From positions 18,020-82,019 of the forward strand of contig DATKGG010000069.1 of NCBI GenBank assembly GCA_035510855.1: a stretch of 64,000 nt of DNA, given 5' to 3'. Made by a program: the position numbers and the translations under genes. Within the stretch, counting starts at the first letter, position 1, and every line of letters begins with the position of its first letter. Under the pieces are notes generated by a model that made no database searches, was not told the origin of the DNA, and saw nothing but the letters and a program-made list of their open reading frames with translations. Positions 26,361 to 35,343 of this stretch are shown piece by piece. This DNA comes from Palsa-459 sp035510855 (GTDB lineage: Bacteria > Actinomycetota > Acidimicrobiia > Acidimicrobiales > RAAP-2).

Positions 26361-28097
26361 ATGGAAGCGACGTCCAACACGCGCGCGAAGCAGAACATTG
26401 GCCAGTACGTCAATGTTCTTTGGCGTCGAAAAGTCACGGTTTTGATGTGCCTCCTCGTGGCGCTTGGCGGCATGCTCATCGTCGACACCCTTCGCTCACC
26501 TGTCTATCTGTCGACCGCGAAGATTCAGTTTCCAGGGCAAAAGGCGACCGCGACGGCGAGCCAGATCGCGACCCAGGAGATCGATCTGCTGACGCCGCAG
26601 ATTCGCAGGGCTGCCAAGCACCTCCTCGGCCGGCCCTTGTGCTCGCTGTCCGCAACCCAGGAAACCGGCACGGAGATCATCATCATCAGCGGTAGGTCGT
26701 CGAACCCCAAGTTCTCCGCGCAGTGCGTGAACGACCTCATCGCTGGGTACGACCGCGTCTCAACTGAGACGGAAATCACGAAGATCTATAACGATGAGTA
26801 TCTCCTCACGGGTGAGATCAGGACGGTGACCGCGACGGTGAACTTGACGGCCGGCCAGCTAACGCACATGAAGTCGAAGAATCCGCAGTACCCGATCCTC
26901 GTCCGCCGACTCAACGACGCAGTCACACTGCAGACGAAACTCAACAATGACGACGTGGGGCTCCTCGCCAAGCTGTACTCGCAGAAGGGCCAGGGCGTCA
27001 ACACCCTGATCTACGCAGGTCCGAACTCCTCTCCCATCTCGCCAAAGCCAATTACCGACGGCCTCCTCGCCGGGCTCGCGGGCCTCGCCATCGGCATCGC
27101 GCTCGCACTCCTGCGCGAGTCGCTGGACGACAAGATCCGATCCCGCGCTGAGCTCGAGGAGATCGCCGCTGGCAAGCCAGCGATCGGGCTGATCCCGCTC
27201 ATCTCGGAGTGGGAGGACCGCAAGACGCCGCTCCTGATCGCCGCCGAGCAACCGAAGTCGCCCCCGGCCGAGGCATTCCGGTCGCTTCGGACCTCGCTGC
27301 AGTTCATGGCCCTCGAGACACCCCTCAAGTCGCTGCTCATCACCTCGCCGGCGGCTGCGGACGGCAAGACCACCGTGTCGGCTGACCTCGCCTACACGAT
27401 CGCGGCCGCGGGCCAAGAAGTCATCCTCGTCGGCTGCGACCTCCGCAAGCCGAGGATCCATGAGTTCTTCGGCGTCACCAACGAAGTCGGGCTCACCTCG
27501 GTGCTCCTGAGTGAAGTCGAGCTCGACGACGCGATCCAGGACGTGCCGGGCAGCCCCTATCTCAAGATCCTTGCGTCTGGCCCCATTCCCCCCAACCCCT
27601 CTGAGCTCCTGTCGGGCCGTCGCACCGAGCAGATCATCGATGCGCTCAAGCGGCGCTGTGACCTCGTGATCCTCGACAGCACGCCGCTGTTGCCGGTGTC
27701 CGACGCAGCGGTGCTCGCCGCCAAGGCCGACGGCGTGCTGCTCGTCGCCGCGGCGGGCATCTCGACCAAGCGCGACACTGCAAGGGGTATCGAGATCCTT
27801 CGCCAGGTCGATGCCGCACTGATCGGCGTCGTGCTCAACAGGGCACCCGCCGCGGACTCCTACGCGTACTACCGCTACGGGTACGGCTACGGCTACGGCT
27901 ATGGCTATGGCTACGGGTACGGCTACGGCTCGGGGGCAGACCAGCGCCAGGTCCAGGTGGGCCCGTCGATCGCGACGCCCGTCGCCTCTGACGGCCAGGC
28001 CGCCCAGCCCGCGGGTGTCGCGAGCTCGACCCGGGCCGACCCTGACAGTGCCAATGGACCGTCGGACCCCTCGTCACCTGAGACACTGACGGACTGA
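26361..28097 (+). CDS. Wzc/CpsD-like tyrosine kinase fused to chain-length (Wzz) domain
   Basis: Membrane co-polymerase and BY-kinase controlling polysaccharide polymerisation and export. 578 residues from the ATG at 26361. TM1 lies at about 24-44 and TM2 at about 235-255, flanking the Wzz-type extracellular region. The kinase has Walker A in SPAAADGKTTVSADLAY, Walker A' in VILVGCDLRKPRIHEFF and Walker B in CDLVILDSTPLL. The C-terminus carries a tyrosine cluster of 12 Tyr, nine of them in a TyrGly repeat, likely the autophosphorylation tail, followed by about 60 residues rich in Ala, Ser and Pro. The LMW tyrosine phosphatase at 30.1-30.7 kb is the expected partner. Confidence 0.93.
   Translation: MEATSNTRAKQNIGQYVNVLWRRKVTVLMCLLVALGGMLIVDTLRSPVYLSTAKIQFPGQKATATASQIATQEIDLLTPQIRRAAKHLLGRPLCSLSATQETGTEIIIISGRSSNPKFSAQCVNDLIAGYDRVSTETEITKIYNDEYLLTGEIRTVTATVNLTAGQLTHMKSKNPQYPILVRRLNDAVTLQTKLNNDDVGLLAKLYSQKGQGVNTLIYAGPNSSPISPKPITDGLLAGLAGLAIGIALALLRESLDDKIRSRAELEEIAAGKPAIGLIPLISEWEDRKTPLLIAAEQPKSPPAEAFRSLRTSLQFMALETPLKSLLITSPAAADGKTTVSADLAYTIAAAGQEVILVGCDLRKPRIHEFFGVTNEVGLTSVLLSEVELDDAIQDVPGSPYLKILASGPIPPNPSELLSGRRTEQIIDALKRRCDLVILDSTPLLPVSDAAVLAAKADGVLLVAAAGISTKRDTARGIEILRQVDAALIGVVLNRAPAADSYAYYRYGYGYGYGYGYGYGYGYGSGADQRQVQVGPSIATPVASDGQAAQPAGVASSTRADPDSANGPSDPSSPETLTD
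27876..27929 (+). repeat. Hexanucleotide tandem repeat (TAYGGN x 9) coding for (Tyr-Gly)9
   Basis: Nine in-frame copies of a six-base unit, mostly TACGGC, with TATGGC and TACGGG variants. It encodes the tyrosine tail of the Wzc-like kinase. Unit-number changes would keep the frame and only change the number of phosphorylatable tyrosines. Confidence 0.9.
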
Positions 28098-28129
28098 GCC
28101 GGGCCGCGCGGCCTGGCGTCGACCAGTCG

Positions 28130-30124
28130 ATGGAACCATACGTCCACCGCCGCCAGCGGCCCCTCCACCCGTACCGGCACGGCTGGTGGCACTACACCCA
28201 GCACCGCGACGGCCACCACCACGGCCACCGCCGTCGATCCAGGCGTCACTCCATCAAGCAGCAGCGGACACCTCGCGAGTCCCTCCGCCGATCCGGTCGC
28301 TACCTTCGCGGCCGCTGGCCGCTCGAGATCGCGCGTCAGATCGCGGTTGGCGCGCTGCTCGCACTCGCCGTCGTCTTCGTCGTCTGCTCGATCTGGGGGC
28401 TGCTCACGATCCTCCAGGCCAAGAACGACCTCCGCGGCGCGCAGTCAGAGGCGACCTCGCTCGCCGTGGACCGCACGCAGCTGTTCACGGCCACGGGGCG
28501 TGCGAACGCGACCCAACAGATCGTCAAGATGCAGGAGGGGACGGACAACGCCGCCAACCTCGTGAACAACTCGATCCCGCTGCAGGTGCTGTCGTGGATC
28601 CCCTTTGTCGGCCAGCAGGTGAACGGGGTCACGAGCCTCGTCAACGACTTCGACACGACCTCCCAGCAGGCAGGAACCCTCCTCACCTCGGTCAACCAGC
28701 TGATCGGTGCGAGCCACGCCACGTCGATCTCGCTGCCCGAGCTCAAGTTCCTCGACGTGCGTGTCCACCAGGCGGTCGCCGTGCTGCGGCCCCTCAACCG
28801 TGGCTCGGGCCTGCTGATCGGCCCGCTCGCGAGCGCCCGGGACACCTTTGACTCAGAGATCACCAAGATCACCGCCCTGCTCTCGACGGGCGGCGACCTC
28901 CTCAACTACGTGGGGCCGTTCCTCGGCGCGGACGGCCCGCGCACCTATCTTCTCGCTGGCGAGAACAACGCCGAGATGCGCGACCAGGGCGCGGTGCTCT
29001 CATGGGCCCTGCTCACCGCGAACAACGGGACGTTCTCGATGAGCCATGCGGCGTCGGTGGGCACCCTCACGATCCAACATCCCGCCCCCTTGCGCCTCCC
29101 CAAAGGCACGCAGGAGGCATTCGGCGACCTGCAGCCCGAGCAGATCTGGCAGTCCGTGAACGCGACCGCGGACTTCCCGCTCTCCGGTGAGGTGATGGCC
29201 GCGATGTACCACCAGCGAACCCACAAGTCCGTCGACGGCGTCATCGCCGTCGACGCCATCGCCCTCCAGCACGTCCTCGACGTCACGGGCCCGGTGCACG
29301 TCAAGGTCAAGGGCAAACGGCTCAAGGTGACACCGTCGAACGTCCTCTACGTGCTGCTGCACGGCCTGTACCTGCTCTACCCGAAGAACTACGAGGAGGG
29401 GACCCGCCACGACGAGGTGTCCGCGGTTGCGAGCGCGGCCGTCGCCCGCATGAAGCACCACGCCTACGACATCGCGTTCCTGGTCGACCAGCTCGCCAAG
29501 GCCGCACAGGGGCGCCACCTGCTCGTCTGGAGCCGCTTCCCGGTCCTCGAGAACGCGGTCACGCGCTTCGGCGGCAGCGGCTCGCTCGTCGCCCAGTCGA
29601 CCAGCGTCGTGCACCTCGCGATCGAGTCAGCGGTCGCCGCCAAGCTGGACTGGTACGTGCACACCCGCGCCAACTACACCGTCTCGATCGACTCGGACGG
29701 GGCGGCGACGATCTCGGTCAAGGTCGTCGTCGACAACAAAGCGCCCGTGGGCTGCCGCCCCCACTATGTCTGCGGCCCGGACCACACGAACTCGTTCGTC
29801 CGTGGCCAGTACGTGGCCCGGCTGGACCTCTGGCTCCCTGCCACCACGGTCGTACCCGGCGGCGTCAGCGAGTCAGGGCTCACCTTGTGGCGCGCCGAGG
29901 TCAACGTGATGCCCACCCACAAAGAGACGCTGCTGGTCACCGGCTTCATCCCGCACGCCGTGAAGAACGGGGGCTTCTCGTTGCAGTTCATCCCCCAGTC
30001 GGGCCTGTACCCCCAGCTCTCCAAGATCGCGCTCAGCGCACCGGGCTGGTCCGTGTCGGGTCCGTCCCAGAAGCACTGGTACCTGAAGGCACCCATCACC
30101 TACGGATGGCAGCTCAGCCGCTGA
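28130..30124 (+). CDS. DUF4012 membrane-anchored protein
   Basis: 664 residues from the ATG at 28130, 32 nt after the kinase. The N-terminal 65 residues are basic and His-rich and presumably cytoplasmic. One transmembrane segment (about 67-92, VGALLALAVVFVVCSIWGLL) is followed by a large extracytoplasmic region containing the DUF4012 core (RTYLLAGENNAEMRDQGAVL near residue 275). DUF4012 proteins are regularly found beside polysaccharide export genes, but their activity is not established. Co-directional with the kinase, so a role in assembly or anchoring of the polysaccharide is my inference. Confidence 0.88.
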   Translation: MEPYVHRRQRPLHPYRHGWWHYTQHRDGHHHGHRRRSRRHSIKQQRTPRESLRRSGRYLRGRWPLEIARQIAVGALLALAVVFVVCSIWGLLTILQAKNDLRGAQSEATSLAVDRTQLFTATGRANATQQIVKMQEGTDNAANLVNNSIPLQVLSWIPFVGQQVNGVTSLVNDFDTTSQQAGTLLTSVNQLIGASHATSISLPELKFLDVRVHQAVAVLRPLNRGSGLLIGPLASARDTFDSEITKITALLSTGGDLLNYVGPFLGADGPRTYLLAGENNAEMRDQGAVLSWALLTANNGTFSMSHAASVGTLTIQHPAPLRLPKGTQEAFGDLQPEQIWQSVNATADFPLSGEVMAAMYHQRTHKSVDGVIAVDAIALQHVLDVTGPVHVKVKGKRLKVTPSNVLYVLLHGLYLLYPKNYEEGTRHDEVSAVASAAVARMKHHAYDIAFLVDQLAKAAQGRHLLVWSRFPVLENAVTRFGGSGSLVAQSTSVVHLAIESAVAAKLDWYVHTRANYTVSIDSDGAATISVKVVVDNKAPVGCRPHYVCGPDHTNSFVRGQYVARLDLWLPATTVVPGGVSESGLTLWRAEVNVMPTHKETLLVTGFIPHAVKNGGFSLQFIPQSGLYPQLSKIALSAPGWSVSGPSQKHWYLKAPITYGWQLSR

Positions 30125-30674
30125 GCGACGACAGCAGCCGTGCGAGACGCCGCGTCGAGCGCTCGATCTGCCCGAACATCACCTCGTTGCCCTCGATGGC
30201 GTCGGCCTGGGGATCGTGGATGTCGTCGATCGGGTCCGTGCCCAGAATCTCACTGCGGTCCCTCGAGGCATGCACGCGTGCGATCCACGTGCCGAGCGTG
30301 TCGCCGTGGCGAGGCGGCTCTCCGGACACGCCCCGGCGGACGATCTCGAGCAGCGTGAAGGACTTGTGCCACAGCGCCGGGGTCTCGACCACGAGCTCGC
30401 GCAGGAGGTCACGCGTCATGGTGAGGACGAGGTCGGCGTCCTCGGCGAGGTCGGGGGTGAAGGCCACCTGACCGTGACCGCGGAGGTCGACGCCCTGGAG
30501 CAGCGCGAGATCCACGAAGCCGTCGGGCACGACCTGGTCCTTCTCGACGCTCATGCCCGCCGAGGTGATCGTGGCGTTCACGTCCGTCGATTCGAGCGCG
30601 CGCGCGAGCATGACCTCGGCCGTCGGGGATCGGCACAGGTTCGCGCGGCACAGGAACAAGATGGAATAGCTCAC
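30114..30674 (-). CDS. Low-molecular-weight protein tyrosine phosphatase (Wzb-like)
   Basis: Dephosphorylates BY-kinases such as Wzc. 186 residues from a GTG overlapping the ABC transporter stop (GTGA). The P-loop CRANLCRSPTAE near residue 9 gives the CX5R(S/T) signature, with the nucleophile Cys and phosphate-binding Arg intact. The general-acid motif is DPIDDIHDP near residue 148. Somewhat longer than the classic 150-residue enzymes. Next to the kinase locus but coupled to the ABC exporter on the opposite strand. Confidence 0.92.
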   Translation of the reverse strand: MSYSILFLCRANLCRSPTAEVMLARALESTDVNATITSAGMSVEKDQVVPDGFVDLALLQGVDLRGHGQVAFTPDLAEDADLVLTMTRDLLRELVVETPALWHKSFTLLEIVRRGVSGEPPRHGDTLGTWIARVHASRDRSEILGTDPIDDIHDPQADAIEGNEVMFGQIERSTRRLARLLSSLSG

Positions 30675-32617
30675 GCGGTCAGCTCCTCGGGGGCGCCTGC
30701 CGCGCGAGTGACCTGTGTCGCGAACTGGGTCTCGTACAGGTCACGGTACAGCCCGCTGTGCGCCAGCAGCTTGACGTGCGTGCCGCGATCCACGATCTGT
30801 CCGTGATCGATCACGAGGATCTCGTCGGCGTTGCGGACCGTCGACAGACGGTGGGCGATCACGACCGAGGTGCGCCCCGCGAGCGTCACGTCCAGGGCGC
30901 GCTGGACGGCGACCTCGCTCTCTGCGTCGAGGTGCGCGGTCGCCTCGTCGAGGACCACGACCCGCGGTGCCTTCAAGAGCAGCCGCGCGAGCGCGACACG
31001 CTGCTTCTCGCCGCCTGAGAGCCGGTAGCCGCGCTCCCCCACGATCGTGTCGAGGCCGTTGGGCAGCGAGCGGATGAGCCCGAGGATCTGGGCGGACTCG
31101 AGTGCGGCGTCGAGCTCGTGGTCAGTGGCGTTCGGCCTCGCGTAGAGGAGGTTCGCGCGCAGGGAGTCGTGGAAGAGGTGTGCGTCCTGGGTGACCACCC
31201 CCACGGTGTCGACGATGCTCGCGGTCGTCGCTCCTCGCAGCTCGACGCCGTTGATGAGCACCTTGCCGCCCGTCGGGTCGTAGAGCCTCGGAATGAGCGC
31301 GGACATGGTCGTCTTGCCCGCCCCGGAGGGACCGACCAGCGCGGTCATCGTCCCTGGCGCGGCGGTGAACGAGACGCCGTGGAGGACCTCGGTGCGGCCG
31401 GTGCGCTCCAGCACCGAGACGGCCTCGAGCGAGGCGATCGAGACCTCCTCGGCGCTCGGATAGCTGAAGTGGACGTCGCTGAACTCGACGGTCGCGGGCC
31501 CGGCCGGGATGTCGACGGCGTCGGGCGCCTCGGTAAGCATCGGCGCGAGGTCGAGGACCTCGAAGAGCCGCTCGAAACTGACCACCGCGCTCATGAGGTC
31601 CACGTGGAGGTTCGAGAGCTGGGTGAGAGGGGCGAACAGCCGCGCGAGGTAGATGGTCATGACGACGACGGTGCCGATCGCCATCGTGCCGTCGACCACG
31701 GACACGCCGCCGAAGCCGTACGCGAACGCCGTCGCGAGGGCCGCGGTCAGGCTCAGCCCAACGAAGTACATCCGCTGGTAGGTCGCCTGCTTGATCCCGA
31801 TGTCGCGGACCCCCGCGGCGCGGTCGTCGAACGCCGCGTGCTCCTCGGTGGGCCGGCCGAAGAGCTTGACCAGCATCGCGCCCGAGACGTTGAAGCGCTC
31901 CTGCATCATCGTGTTCATCTCGGCGTTCAGCCCCATGCCCTGGCGAAAGAGCTTCGCGAGCCGTGGGCTGAGCGCCTTGGCGGGCACCATGAACAGCGGG
32001 ACCAAGATGAGCGCGACGAGCGTGATCTGCCAGGACAGCAGGGCCATGGTGACGAGGACGAGTACGACGAGGATCACGTTGCCGACGATGTTGCTGAGCA
32101 GGTCCGTGAAGGCCTGCTGGGCACCGATGATGTCGTTGTTCAACCGGCTGATGAGCGCGCCCGTCTGGGTCCTCGAGAAAAAGGAGATCGGCATCGACTG
32201 GATGTGGCGGAAGACCTTGGCCCGCATGTCGTAGATGAGGAACTCGCCGATGAGTGCCGAGATCCGCCGCTCCGTGAGCGTGAAAAACGCGTCGAGGAGC
32301 GCGAGCCCAGCCACGAGCACGGCAAGCCCGATGACGTCGTCGACGCGCGAGTGTCGCGCGGCCAGCGAGAAGACCTGACCCGCGCTCTGGCGCCTCTCCG
32401 CCAGGTTGATGATCTGGCGCAGGATGAGCGGGTTGGCGACGACGACGAACGAGTCGAGAATGACGACGGTGAGGAACAGGACGAGCATCCGGCGATAGGG
32501 CCTCGCGAAGGTGATCATCCGGCGGATGGTCGCGCGCTGGACCCGCTGGTTCAGCACCTCTTGGTCTCGCCGGAACGAGCGCATCATGCCCATCCCGCCG
32601 TGTCCCATTCCCGCCAT
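30671..32617 (-). CDS. ABC exporter with fused membrane and ATPase domains
   Basis: Half-transporter of the MsbA/multidrug type: six transmembrane helices (about 40-320) followed by an ATPase domain. 648 residues. Walker A GPSGAGKTTMSAL, Q-loop VVTQDAHLF, signature LSGGEKQRVALARLL, Walker B VVVLDEATAHLD and the switch His in VIAHRLSTVRNAD are all intact. The N-terminus is Met/Gly-rich (MAGMGHGGMGMMRSF). The transported substrate is not determined by sequence; proximity to the polysaccharide locus is suggestive only. Confidence 0.95.
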   Translation of the reverse strand: MAGMGHGGMGMMRSFRRDQEVLNQRVQRATIRRMITFARPYRRMLVLFLTVVILDSFVVVANPLILRQIINLAERRQSAGQVFSLAARHSRVDDVIGLAVLVAGLALLDAFFTLTERRISALIGEFLIYDMRAKVFRHIQSMPISFFSRTQTGALISRLNNDIIGAQQAFTDLLSNIVGNVILVVLVLVTMALLSWQITLVALILVPLFMVPAKALSPRLAKLFRQGMGLNAEMNTMMQERFNVSGAMLVKLFGRPTEEHAAFDDRAAGVRDIGIKQATYQRMYFVGLSLTAALATAFAYGFGGVSVVDGTMAIGTVVVMTIYLARLFAPLTQLSNLHVDLMSAVVSFERLFEVLDLAPMLTEAPDAVDIPAGPATVEFSDVHFSYPSAEEVSIASLEAVSVLERTGRTEVLHGVSFTAAPGTMTALVGPSGAGKTTMSALIPRLYDPTGGKVLINGVELRGATTASIVDTVGVVTQDAHLFHDSLRANLLYARPNATDHELDAALESAQILGLIRSLPNGLDTIVGERGYRLSGGEKQRVALARLLLKAPRVVVLDEATAHLDAESEVAVQRALDVTLAGRTSVVIAHRLSTVRNADEILVIDHGQIVDRGTHVKLLAHSGLYRDLYETQFATQVTRAAGAPEELTA

Positions 32618-32723
32618 CAGCCACTCCTCGGTCGATCCATCGTAGGGAGCGCACCGCGGCGCAGGGCGAGGGCGGTGCCGCGACGTACAGTGCCGGCGGA
32701 CGACGACACACCAAGGAGCTCGC

Positions 32724-33386
32724 GTGGAACTGCAAGAGGCCCTCTACACAACCCGCGCGATGCGTCGCGTGACGTCCGAGGCGATCCCGATGACGAGCCA
32801 GGCGAGGATCCTCGACGCCGCGATCCGCGCGCCGTCCGGGGGCAACCAGCAGGGGTGGCGATTCCTGCTGGTCGACGACGCCGAGACGATCGCTGAACTC
32901 GGCCCGCTGTACCGCGACGCGATGGACCAGCTCTGGACGACGGTGTACAAGCCGCGCATCGACGCGGCGGCCGCCGCTCCTGAGACCGAGGAGAGCCAGC
33001 AGTTTGATCGGGTGCAACGATCCGCCCAGTGGCTGGCCGACAACTTCGAGACCGTGCCCTTGTACCTCTTCGCATTCTCGCGCTACGACCCGTCGGGCAG
33101 CTCGATCTACCCGGCGGTCTGGAGCGCGATGCTCGCGGCCCGTGCCGAGGGCATCGGGACGTGCCTCACGGCCGTGCTCTCGGTCTTCCACCTGGACGAA
33201 GTGCTCGAGCTGCTCGGCGTCCCGAAGGACGCTGGCTGGGTCTGCTCGGCCTGCGTGTCGTTCGGGTATCCCACCGGCCGCTGGGGTGTCGCGCCGCGTC
33301 GCGCGGTGCACGAGGTCACGTACCGGAATCGCTGGGGCGAGCCGAGCGGCTTCACGGTCGACGAGCCGCTCTGGCCGCCGCACTGA
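32724..33386 (+). CDS. Nitroreductase-family flavoprotein
   Basis: FMN-dependent oxidoreductase fold, 220 residues from a GTG with AAGGAG upstream. The N-terminal segment ALYTTRAMRRVTSEAIP gives the phosphate-binding Arg residues, RAPSGGNQQGWRFLLVDD the flavin contact, and AVWSAMLAARAEGIGTC the central helix. The substrate is unknown; it could act on quinones, nitro compounds or dehalogenation targets. A TACAGT box at 32686-32691 may be the -10. Its end overlaps the convergent glycosyltransferase by 35 nt. Confidence 0.9.
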   Translation: MELQEALYTTRAMRRVTSEAIPMTSQARILDAAIRAPSGGNQQGWRFLLVDDAETIAELGPLYRDAMDQLWTTVYKPRIDAAAAAPETEESQQFDRVQRSAQWLADNFETVPLYLFAFSRYDPSGSSIYPAVWSAMLAARAEGIGTCLTAVLSVFHLDEVLELLGVPKDAGWVCSACVSFGYPTGRWGVAPRRAVHEVTYRNRWGEPSGFTVDEPLWPPH

Positions 33387-34533
33387 CTGAACCTGTCGCG
33401 CGCTTGGCAACGAGCACCGTGCGGTAGGCGCCAAGCAGGGCGTCGACGACGACTTGTGGCGAGTGCGCGGCCGCGACGTCTGCGCCGTAGGCCTCGCACG
33501 CCGAGCGTGCGGGCCCGTCGGCGAGCAGCATCCGCACCGCGCCCGCCATCCCCTCGACGTGGCCGTCGGGCACCACGACGCCCGCACCGCTGCCGAGCAG
33601 GTCGCTGACGCCGGGGACATCGGAGCCCACGATCGCGATCCCCGAGCGAAGCGCCTCGAGCAGCGTGACGGGCAGGCCCTCGGACCGTGAGGCGAAGAGC
33701 AGCACACGGTGGCCCGCGAGCAGTTCGGCGAGCGCCTCGCGCGAGTAGGGCCCGCCGAGCGTCGCGCGGTCGCCGAGATCGTCGGCGAGGCCAGCGGCGA
33801 CGTGGGCGGGGTCCTCGAGCCCGTGCCAGGACACCGTGGTGGCCGAGTCGGCGCGAAGCAGCGACTCGAGGACGCGGATGGCGACGTCACCGCCCTTTCG
33901 CCACGAGGCCGCGCCGAGCACCAGGACGTCACGTGACGGCGCCCGAGGAAGACGCTGCACCGCGCCGTCGAGCACCGGCGAGGTACGCCAGACCCGATCA
34001 CTGGCGACGCCGAGGCTGCGCTCGGCGAATCGGACCTCGGCGTCGTTCAGCAAGAGTGCGCCGTCGGCGACGGCGAAGGAGTGTGCGACCTCGCGAAGCC
34101 GGATCCCGCCGTGGTACAGCGAGTACCGCCAGCGCAGATCGAGCTCGCCGGCGCGTGCTGCGCTGCGGCGTCGCTCGCTCGCGAGGTGCTCGAGCCCGTG
34201 GCTCCGAGTGAAGACGGCAGTCGACGCGGCGCGCACCCGACTCGCCGAGACATAGGCGAGGTCGCCGCTCGAAGCGTCGATCACGTCCACGTCGGCGCGG
34301 TCAAGCCGGCGCCGCACGATCCGGGCGACGTGGTGCGGAAAGGCGATCGAGTCGACCGTCGTACCGCGCCGTCGAGCGAGATCGTCGAAGCCGAGGACCT
34401 CGACTCGATGGCCGCGGTCCTGGAGCTCGGCCGCGAGCGCGAGCGTCGTGCCGGCTGCCCCGGTGCCCTGCTCGAGTGAGTGGTGGACGGTGAGCAGGAC
34501 CGAGAGGCCCTCGTCCGCCATCCCCGCCACCAT
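33352..34533 (-). CDS. GT4 glycosyltransferase
   Basis: 393-residue GT-B enzyme. Reads LSVLLTVHHSLEQGTGAAGTTLALAAEL at the start; donor-binding text VLVLGAASWRKGGDVAIRVL and SRSEGLPVTLLEALRSGIAIVGSD. Its ATG overlaps the stop of the preceding methyltransferase (TGATG), so the two are coupled. It may decorate the polysaccharide made by the main locus or a separate glycoconjugate. A Met five codons in is an alternative start. Confidence 0.85.
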   Translation of the reverse strand: MVAGMADEGLSVLLTVHHSLEQGTGAAGTTLALAAELQDRGHRVEVLGFDDLARRRGTTVDSIAFPHHVARIVRRRLDRADVDVIDASSGDLAYVSASRVRAASTAVFTRSHGLEHLASERRRSAARAGELDLRWRYSLYHGGIRLREVAHSFAVADGALLLNDAEVRFAERSLGVASDRVWRTSPVLDGAVQRLPRAPSRDVLVLGAASWRKGGDVAIRVLESLLRADSATTVSWHGLEDPAHVAAGLADDLGDRATLGGPYSREALAELLAGHRVLLFASRSEGLPVTLLEALRSGIAIVGSDVPGVSDLLGSGAGVVVPDGHVEGMAGAVRMLLADGPARSACEAYGADVAAAHSPQVVVDALLGAYRTVLVAKRATGSVSAAARAARRP

Positions 34534-35252
34534 CAGATCAACGGCTCGTTCTCGCCTCGCATGAAGAGCCGCTCGAGCCCGTGAAGCCCACGGCGGCGCG
34601 CGAGCTTGATCGCCACCATCCGCGCGAAGAACGCGAGGCGCGGGCTGAGCCGGATCGCGTCGAGCACCGCGCCGGTCACGCTTCGCTCCTCCTTTTGGAA
34701 CTCAACCAAGGTGCGTTCGCAGCCGACATAGCGGTATCGACGGGTCCACCACAGGCGTCGGAGCACGGCTCGTGTGGTGCCGATCGCGCTGAAGGCGTCG
34801 TGCAACAGCATCGTCCCGCCCGTGACGAGGTGTCGATCCCAGCCGTCGATGTCGATGAGCACGCTGTTGCGATCGTGCGCCCCGTCGATCCACGCGAGTG
34901 CGACCGGCAGCCCGCTCCACGTGCTCGCCGCCTCTTGAGAGACCCCGCGGTGCAGCTCGACTCGGTCGGCGACACCGGCGCGCTCGAGGTTGGCCCTGAA
35001 GATCTCGAGAGACTCGGGGCCGCCGCCCCACCGCGGATCGTCGAACGGGTCGATCGCGGTCAGTGTCGCTCCGGTGCTGAGGCCCGACGCGAGCAGGATC
35101 GTGGACTTGCCACGGTGGCTGCCCACCTCGATCGCGGCACGACCCTGTGGCACCTGGGTCGCGGCGTCGAACAAGGCTCGACCTTGCTGCGGCGTCAGCC
35201 AGCCCTCAACGCCGTCGGCAATCGCCCAGGCGTCAGCGAAGGATCCCGGCAC
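34533..35252 (-). CDS. Class I SAM-dependent methyltransferase (Methyltransf_24 type)
   Basis: 239 residues from GTG. The SAM-binding motif is AAIEVGSHRGKSTILLASGL near residue 40, then LTAIDPFDDP and AWIDGAHDRNSVLIDIDGWD. The C-terminal basic region (RMVAIKLARRRGLHGLERLF) may touch membrane or nucleic acid. Coupled to the glycosyltransferase downstream, so sugar methylation is a reasonable inference. A TAGATT box lies 6 nt before the start. Confidence 0.85.
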   Translation of the reverse strand: MPGSFADAWAIADGVEGWLTPQQGRALFDAATQVPQGRAAIEVGSHRGKSTILLASGLSTGATLTAIDPFDDPRWGGGPESLEIFRANLERAGVADRVELHRGVSQEAASTWSGLPVALAWIDGAHDRNSVLIDIDGWDRHLVTGGTMLLHDAFSAIGTTRAVLRRLWWTRRYRYVGCERTLVEFQKEERSVTGAVLDAIRLSPRLAFFARMVAIKLARRRGLHGLERLFMRGENEPLI

Positions 35253-35258
35253 CCGCGC

Positions 35259-35264
35259 AATCTA
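35259..35264 (-). promoter_or_regulatory. Candidate -10 box (TAGATT) of the methyltransferase-glycosyltransferase pair
   Basis: TAGATT on the minus strand 6 nt upstream of the GTG at 35252; fits the leaderless TAnnnT pattern. Confidence 0.42.
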
Positions 35265-35343
35265 CCGAGCGGCGCTGTCACCGAGCGTCGCGTGGCGACC
35301 CACGTATGCTCGAGACAGGAGCGCGGCACGAGCCGTGGGCACG

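Noticed and set aside
31122..34001. A 959-codon open frame on the minus strand
   Set aside because: It runs through the ABC exporter, the nitroreductase and the glycosyltransferase in the wrong frame. It is Arg/Pro/His-rich without motifs, a typical GC-rich shadow frame.
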